Source: Acanthopleura granulata
Lineage: Eukaryota; Mollusca; Polyplacophora; Chitonida; Chitonidae
NCBI GenBank assembly: GCA_016165875.1
Contig: JABBOT010000007.1
Coordinates: 11,248,216 to 11,312,215 of the forward strand
Length of the DNA stretch: 64,000 nt
Direction: 5' to 3'
This document shows positions 59,801-64,000 of this stretch, piece after piece. Made by a program: the position numbers and the translations under genes. Positions within the stretch are counted from its first letter, which is position 1, and each line of letters begins with the position of its first letter. The notes beneath the pieces were generated by a model. It was not told the DNA's origin. It was given only the letters and a program-made list of their open reading frames with translations, and made no database searches.

Positions 59801-62800
59801 TAAATCCAAACCACGTACACATATGGCTTGTACCACAGCCTATACATTCAGACGAAAATAAATTGTGGAACAATCTAATCAAATTTTAATTTATTCGACT
59901 GACTACCAGCAAACATCCAGAAGGACAGGTATACCTCAAGAAACTGATCTCAACGCCTCCTGTCAGTTTGCAGTTAACTTTGACTTGAGCTGTTTGAAAA
60001 AAAAAACTTATATACTGGTCAATTTTTGTCACCTAAAGCACCCTCCTCCACTTCCCAAATAAACAATGCCCACTACTACTGCTGGAGGCTGACCTAGCTG
60101 TTTGGCCAGGGAGAGCCAGTCCTGGTCTTCCTGTCCCCCATTCAGCAGTTTGGCTGCTCCCTTCACCCAGGATGGCAGGTTAGGGCACAGCTTCTCAATA
60201 TTCCCATGGGTCTCCTCCAGTGATATACTAGGCAGCACTGGCCCGTGAGAACCTGTATGGAATAAGAACACAGGGATATCAATAAAAATCACTTATATCA
60301 GGCAAGTGATGTGAAAGTGTGTGAAATATCTTACACTGAATGAAAAAATAATAAAAAATGTATAAATAGATAAAAATACCTACCTATCTTTCAGCAAAAA
60401 ATCACTGCAAACTGGGCAATATTATAGAAGCATAAAATATTCTGCTCAACGAAACAGGTGTTATTTTATGTCCACTAATATAAGTTTTCATGTGCTTAAA
60501 TAATCATTAAACACTTGCATTATCATATAAACAAACCAGCTAAGTATTAAAGAACATAACTCCTTGTCTGACTGATGTCTTGAGTGGAACCTGTATAATA
60601 CAGACAAGTCCAGGCAAAACTTAAATGATCATAGATTTCATCATGCATAATCAAAAATACAACTTGTGTGTAGCTATGTGTTACTTAGCTGGCAACAACA
60701 GCCAAAATGCACCGGTATCACTTTTCACATCCCTTCCCTGCTCCATACTAGACTAACATACCAAAAAAAAATTCAGTTTGTGATAATTATATGTACAATT
60801 GTATCAATAAACTATGAAATAGCTGTAAATAGAACCTCAAAAAAGGTATAGCACCCAGTTTCCACCCACCATAATGCTGTCCACCATCATATGAGTAAAA
60901 TATTCTTGAATACTGCCTAAAACACCAATGAAATAAATAAATAAATATATTGTAAATGCCTTTTTTTCCCGGCCATAAACTTCGCAGATTTGGTAAGACG
61001 ACACAATCGCAGGAATAACTTTTGCAGATCTTAACAGAGTTTTTTGACAACTGATGAAAATCAAAAAATCAAACTTAAATACAGAAACATCAAGAAATAA
61101 AACAACTCAAGCATTCAAGTAACAATGTTATCATTTAAAATTGTTTGTTTGTGAGTGAAACTTTGAGTGAACTGTGACAGATTTGAGTAAAGTATTTCTC
61201 GGAAATATAAGGCACTGTAGATTTCAACAGCAATCATTCCTCTTTCAAGCAATAAGACAGTCAATAAGTACCATAATGAAACGTCTTGTGGAAATGGATA
61301 ACCGTAACTAACCCTACCAAGGTTCCTGGTCTACCGAATCCACAGACCAGTCAGTCTTCAGAAGAGGCCGAGACCATTCAGGCTGCCAACGATGCTGTAG
61401 ATGTTGTAATGGCAGAAAATCACAGAAAACCAAAGCTCGGTGACTATAACAGCTATGATGACGAGAGGAGAGCTAAGATTGCCCGAACTGCCGTGGAAAT
61501 TGGCATAGCACGTGCTGCCCGAAAATTGGTCCAAAGTATGAAGTCTGCTTACTTAAAAAAGATGAAGGAAACCCCTAGCAGCATTATTCGATCCCTTCCT
61601 AAGTCTACAACTGATCCCTTATTAATAGGCAAGAAACTTGATGACATGGTGAGGGATAGGATAAAAAAAACCCATATGAGTTAAAGTGTTAGAGCTGTAG
61701 TGCTTGTTAACGAATTTATAACTGTAACGCATGCTACATTAATAAATTACTTACTCGTATTTAACTGAAATACATACATTGTCCTTCATTTCTTTAACAA
61801 GTACACACACTGCACTTCCTCTAGTGCTTGTTAACGAATTTATAACTGTAACGCATGCTACATTAATAAATTACTTACTCGTATTTAACTGAAATACATA
61901 CATTGTCCTTCATTTTGTTAACAAGTACACATACTGTACAGCAGAATACAAGTATATATGAAACGCATGGGTTTTATATTCAATGGCACTTATTTTCGCG
62001 GAAATGTGTTTGCTGCGAAATCCGTGAATGTTAGTACCACGAGAACAAAAAGGCATTTACAGTATAGCATACATGTACAAACCTGTTTTTATTATTAACT
62101 CAATTATTTCTATAATTTTTATTTGGCCAGTGGCAATCACTTCCGCTAACTAACCCATGTGGACAGGCTCAGGGAACCACTTCTTGAACTTGTTTGTCTT
62201 GACACGCCGGTGTTCACACAGCACAACCTGAAAACCACACAAACCACATCTTGTTTTACTCGTCAGAACCAAACAGAAGACCTCGTGACAAAGTCTTCAT
62301 AAGCTTAAGCTGTGTTGTCCACCACTCAAGAGAATTACATCAACTGTAAATGTTCCCATAGGCTAGTTATATCTACCTCAATCCTACAGGTATATGCTCT
62401 CTTGCTAGAAATCTTAACTGTGCATGTGAATTTCCCCATGGCAAGATATCCCAACCAAAACATACATTGTCTAGGCTAGAAATGACAAGAATTTTCTGCG
62501 TCTATCATTTCTTTTTCACAATATCCGCAGGAATATTTGACTTCTACAATGGCTGCAAGTTTTATGGGTGGAACTAAGACATCCAGCCAAATGTCTGAAT
62601 AACATCCTGACAAAAGGTTGCGGCCAAGAGGGCAAAAGTTTGGTTCCAATAAACACAAACCTTCGCTCATTAAAATGCTGTTGTTGACAGCGACATTTGG
62701 GTGCCGTGTTATAAGTGGGTTACTTCTTATAAATATTGCATCCACTGATAGCCTGTGCATAACTTATATAATACAGGAATAAATACAGGTTAATTCTGCA

Positions 62801-63257
62801 TGTTAAGTATAAGCCAAGTTAAAAAAATATTGTGGCTTTCACTGAATCATAACAGGATTTAACCAAGCCTTTTGGAAGACATGCAATCAGCAGGTATTCT
62901 TCTGTGAAATATTAGAAATAAAGTGCAGATATATGCTACGGCCCATTTGCATCTGCGTTATCCTGAATTCTATGTTGTTACACGTTATAACAAGGGAGAA
63001 CTGTACAATGAAACAGAGGTTACCATATTACAATGAAGATTTAAGACACAAATCAAGGGAGGTAACGCTCAACCCACCTTATTTGCCAGACACTCATCCA
63101 AATCCAGGAAGTGCATACAGGAGTTGAGGGGACAGGCAGCATTGTTGTGAAGCTTACAGACCCTGCCACAGGGGCACTCCACGCTGGCCCGGTAATAGAT
63201 CCTCCTCATCCACAGGGCTTTAAGGTCAGACAGGCTTGACTCCAGGAAGTTCCTCAC
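53502..63257 (-). CDS. Cys/His-module, Death domain and TIR domain protein, 3' part (ROCO/MFHAS1-like architecture possible)
   Basis: Seven exons join in phase: 63257-63078, 62227-62155, 60252-60094, 57205-57032, 55929-55751, 55355-55178, 53863-53502, giving 434 residues to the TGA stop. Residues 25-65 form a Cys/His-rich block (CPCGRVCKLH, CPLNSCMHFLDLDEC) that looks metal-binding. Residues about 100-195 form a Death domain (DWLSLAKQL, LALLTDWIL, DVLITYLEQMKRED). Residues about 200-315 form a TIR domain: QIFISYQWDS, CWMDIGQMGGGDQLYTKID, VVLACVSPKYIVS, NRELSLAD, KPIIPVVF. Glu274 in NRELS aligns with the catalytic Glu of NAD-cleaving TIRs. A 119-residue Ser/Thr/Gln-rich tail follows. By domain logic it is an intracellular innate-immunity or cell-death adaptor or effector. 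The N-terminal part lies off the window; ROC-COR or LRR domains there are a guess from architecture. Confidence 0.88.
53932..54060. mobile_element. palindromic element, family 6, copy 2
   Basis: Ends ggccctggtttcatgaagcg and atgcttcatgaaaccaggcc, with inner cttagctaag / cttagcactaag pairs; about 130 bp. Immediately 5' of the last Death/TIR exon, in the intron. Confidence 0.65.
54190..54410 (-). mobile_element. SINE, family B, minus orientation
   Basis: On the plus strand: agaatatttgatttatatg, ccagcattatgttgtag, aggttgctggcagacc, then cttgaactcacagc. In a region upstream of the last Death/TIR exon. Confidence 0.6.
55178..55355 (-). CDS. Death/TIR gene exon: second half of TIR domain
   Basis: 178 nt; acceptor tgtttcag, donor gttggt. 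Encodes VVLACVSPKYIVSHYC, NRELSLADLIQKPIIPVVF, and SQLVYINMK. The candidate catalytic Glu codon is 55299-55301. Confidence 0.9.
55751..55929 (-). CDS. Death/TIR gene exon: first half of TIR domain
   Basis: 179 nt; acceptor gttgtctgcag, donor gtcaga. Encodes EKDCDPAQIFISYQWDS, then RDRLERAGFTCWMDIG and QMGGGDQLYTKIDMGIRQ. The FISY box 1 and the MGGGD loop mark the invertebrate TIR type, not the Toll-receptor type. Confidence 0.9.
55975..56945. repeat. 73-bp minisatellite derived from the TIR exon splice acceptor
   Basis: Eleven units at a strict 73-bp period from about 56175, preceded by two longer, more diverged copies (55975-56170). Each unit contains actgatgaagatctgggc, aggattagtccttctctgca and the tgacaacacc segment, matching the 5' edge of the TIR exon (55895-55929) and its acceptor in the intron. 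Confidence 0.93.
57032..57205 (-). CDS. Death/TIR gene exon: second half of Death domain
   Basis: 174 nt; acceptor cacacctag, donor gtaaga. Encodes GYKQAKLDKFNDDLNP, ALALLTDWIL, ALSVDVLITYLEQM and REDIVEAI, a standard Death-domain C-terminal half. A 20-bp minisatellite begins about 15 nt upstream of its acceptor. Confidence 0.87.
57215..57700. repeat. 20-bp minisatellite next to a Death-domain exon
   Basis: About 23 units of gagaacaagatgtagtacaa, with a partial 40-bp alternation (gagaacatgatggagtacaa). Both ends carry acctaggtgt(g/a)ag, the exon acceptor sequence. Confidence 0.93.
57701..60093. other. Death/TIR gene intron, within the Death domain
   Basis: About 2.4 kb with no recognisable exon or mobile element. 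Confidence 0.5.
60094..60252 (-). CDS. Death/TIR gene exon: first half of Death domain
   Basis: 159 nt; acceptor ccatacag, donor gtcagc. Encodes NIEKLCPNLPSWVKGAAK, then EDQDWLSLAKQL, the 'W..LA..L' start of a Death domain. Phase 1 at both ends. Confidence 0.82.
60849..60948 (+). mobile_element. SINE, family B, 3' part
   Basis: ccacccaccataatgctg, then taaaacaccaatgaaat and an (aaat)n tail. Its tail abuts the left end of the transposon at 60949. Confidence 0.6.
61286..61684 (+). pseudogene. transposase-like remnant (N-terminal DNA-binding part)
   Basis: 132 open codons. NSYDDERRAKIARTAVEIG, AARKL and LLIGKKLDDMV resemble a transposase-like family common in marine invertebrates, whose members I recall as having KRGRPLLLGE.LD after a helix-turn-helix region. 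Here the sequence looks internally shortened between AARKL and the AYLKK segment and has lost the KRGRP block (KSTTDPLLIG instead). The catalytic part is absent. It could not encode an active enzyme. Confidence 0.5.
61699..61945. repeat. 124-bp tandem duplication
   Basis: Two nearly identical copies beginning gtgcttgttaacgaattt at 61700 and 61824. Inside the transposon remnant. Confidence 0.8.
62155..62227 (-). CDS. Death/TIR gene exon: continuation of Cys/His module
   Basis: 73 nt; acceptor ggttttcag, donor gttagt. Encodes VVLCEHRRVKTNKFKKWF then PEPVHM, adding a CEH pair to the module. Too short to stand alone; kept because phases match both neighbours and the text reads on naturally. Confidence 0.75.
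63078..63257 (-). CDS. Death/TIR gene exon: Cys/His-rich module
   Basis: 180 nt, phase 0; acceptor gtgtttcag, donor gtgggt. Encodes VRNFLESSLSDLKALW, then C-x-C-x3-C-x2-H-x4-C-x4-C-x-H-F-L-x5-C. Upstream exons are beyond the window or not recognisable in 63258-64000. Confidence 0.8.
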
Positions 63258-64000
63258 CTGAAACACAAATGGATGATGACGTGCTGATTGCCTGAATTTA
63301 AGTGTCACCTGTGCAGATGATGCGCCACTACTTCAAGCCCAGCACAGACACGATCTATCAGCTCAGCAAAACGCCTCTTCTGCCCCCTTGCTCAGCACTT
63401 TGCTCAGGTCATGTTTAAACGCACACGTTTGTTCCATTGGCTCCGGGCATCACCAATTTCAATGTCGTTTCCGACACTGACATGTCACGTGACCGTTTCG
63501 AGAGTCGTGACAGCTCTCAACAACAACGGCCGACAAGGTGGACGATGACATGATGAAAACGATGGTCTTTGATGGGTCACACTTTCTCCTAGTGCTGAGG
63601 TGACAGCTCCCTTCACACACGGAGGATTTTGTCTCCCAAGTCCAAAAATACCGAACAGAACAGATATTTTTCTCAAGGCCTCAAGAGGTGAAAAACTCAA
63701 CAAAAATACAAGCACACATGAGCGCTGTGCTGAGCAAAAGGGGCAGGAGAGATGTTTTCCTCAGCTGATGGGTCATGTCCGCGCTGGACTTCATGAGTTT
63801 TGTCGATACATATTCAGTCAACAGGACAACAGAAGCGATTCCATTCTATCACCAATTCTACAATTCCATTTACTGGCAAGAAATAGGAAAAAAAAAAAGA
63901 ACAAAATGCTGCCCTGAAAATGTATTGTGTATTGACTATTATCATGAGAGCTGTTGTATCATGCTGTCTAAAATGTATTGTGTATTGACTATTATCATGA
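63258..64000. other. intron 5' of the Cys/His-module exon
   Basis: No exon recognised. Ends in the start of a tandem repeat. Confidence 0.4.
63917..64000. repeat. 53-bp tandem repeat reaching the window edge
   Basis: aaaatgtattgtgtattgac then tattatcatga occurs at 63917-63947 and 63970-64000. Confidence 0.85.

Larger units (their letters stand above)
60949..62064. mobile_element. degraded DNA transposon of about 1.1 kb
   Basis: Terminal inverted repeats: attgtaaatgccttttt at the left and aaaaaggcatttacagtat at the right. It encloses a transposase-like remnant (61286-61684) and a duplicated 124-bp block (61699-61945). It lies in a Death/TIR gene intron; the right end is about 90 bp from exon 62155. 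Confidence 0.65.

Overview
The window is eukaryotic nuclear DNA from an invertebrate animal. It is AT-rich, its genes are split by introns with GT-AG borders, and the non-coding part is packed with tRNA-derived SINEs, short inverted-repeat elements (MITEs) and minisatellites. The commonest SINE has a tRNA-like head, a conserved body ending in a cgtaaaacaccaatcaaat-like 3' end, and an (AAAT)n tail. From memory, SINEs of this type are common in lophotrochozoans (molluscs, brachiopods such as Lingula). That assignment is an inference.

Three protein-coding genes can be supported. (1) Plus strand, 2331-25170: the 3' part of a PDE4-type cAMP phosphodiesterase. It has an upstream linker exon, two UCR2 exons, one exon joining UCR2 to the catalytic domain, and seven exons for the catalytic domain and C-terminus. 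The 5' exons with UCR1 lie left of the window. A possible short-isoform first exon ends at 9340. (2) Minus strand, 43351-34389: a complete three-exon TGF-beta superfamily ligand of 427 residues. It has a signal peptide, propeptide, basic processing site and a six-cysteine mature domain without the usual inter-chain cysteine. (3) Minus strand, 63257-53502: the 3' part of a gene for a protein with a Cys/His-rich module, a Death domain, a TIR domain and a low-complexity tail. Its 5' part lies right of the window. The TIR keeps the glutamate at the position used by NAD-cleaving TIRs.

Layout: 1-25170 PDE4 with introns up to 10 kb; 25171-34388 PDE4 3' flank and repeats; 34389-43351 TGF-beta ligand; 43352-53501 repeat-rich intergenic DNA, including a homogeneous 112-bp satellite of 13 copies; 53502-64000 Death/TIR gene, with two intronic minisatellites that each border a splice acceptor and a degraded 1.1-kb DNA transposon. 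The three genes are not an operon and show no sign of shared function beyond a general link to signalling.

The most unusual observations are: a 73-bp minisatellite built from copies of the TIR exon's own 3' splice site and first codons; the TGF-beta ligand lacking the dimer cysteine; the Cys/His-Death-TIR architecture with a conserved catalytic-position Glu; a candidate PDE4 short-form first exon; and at least eight families of inverted-repeat elements with two or more copies or clear terminal repeats.
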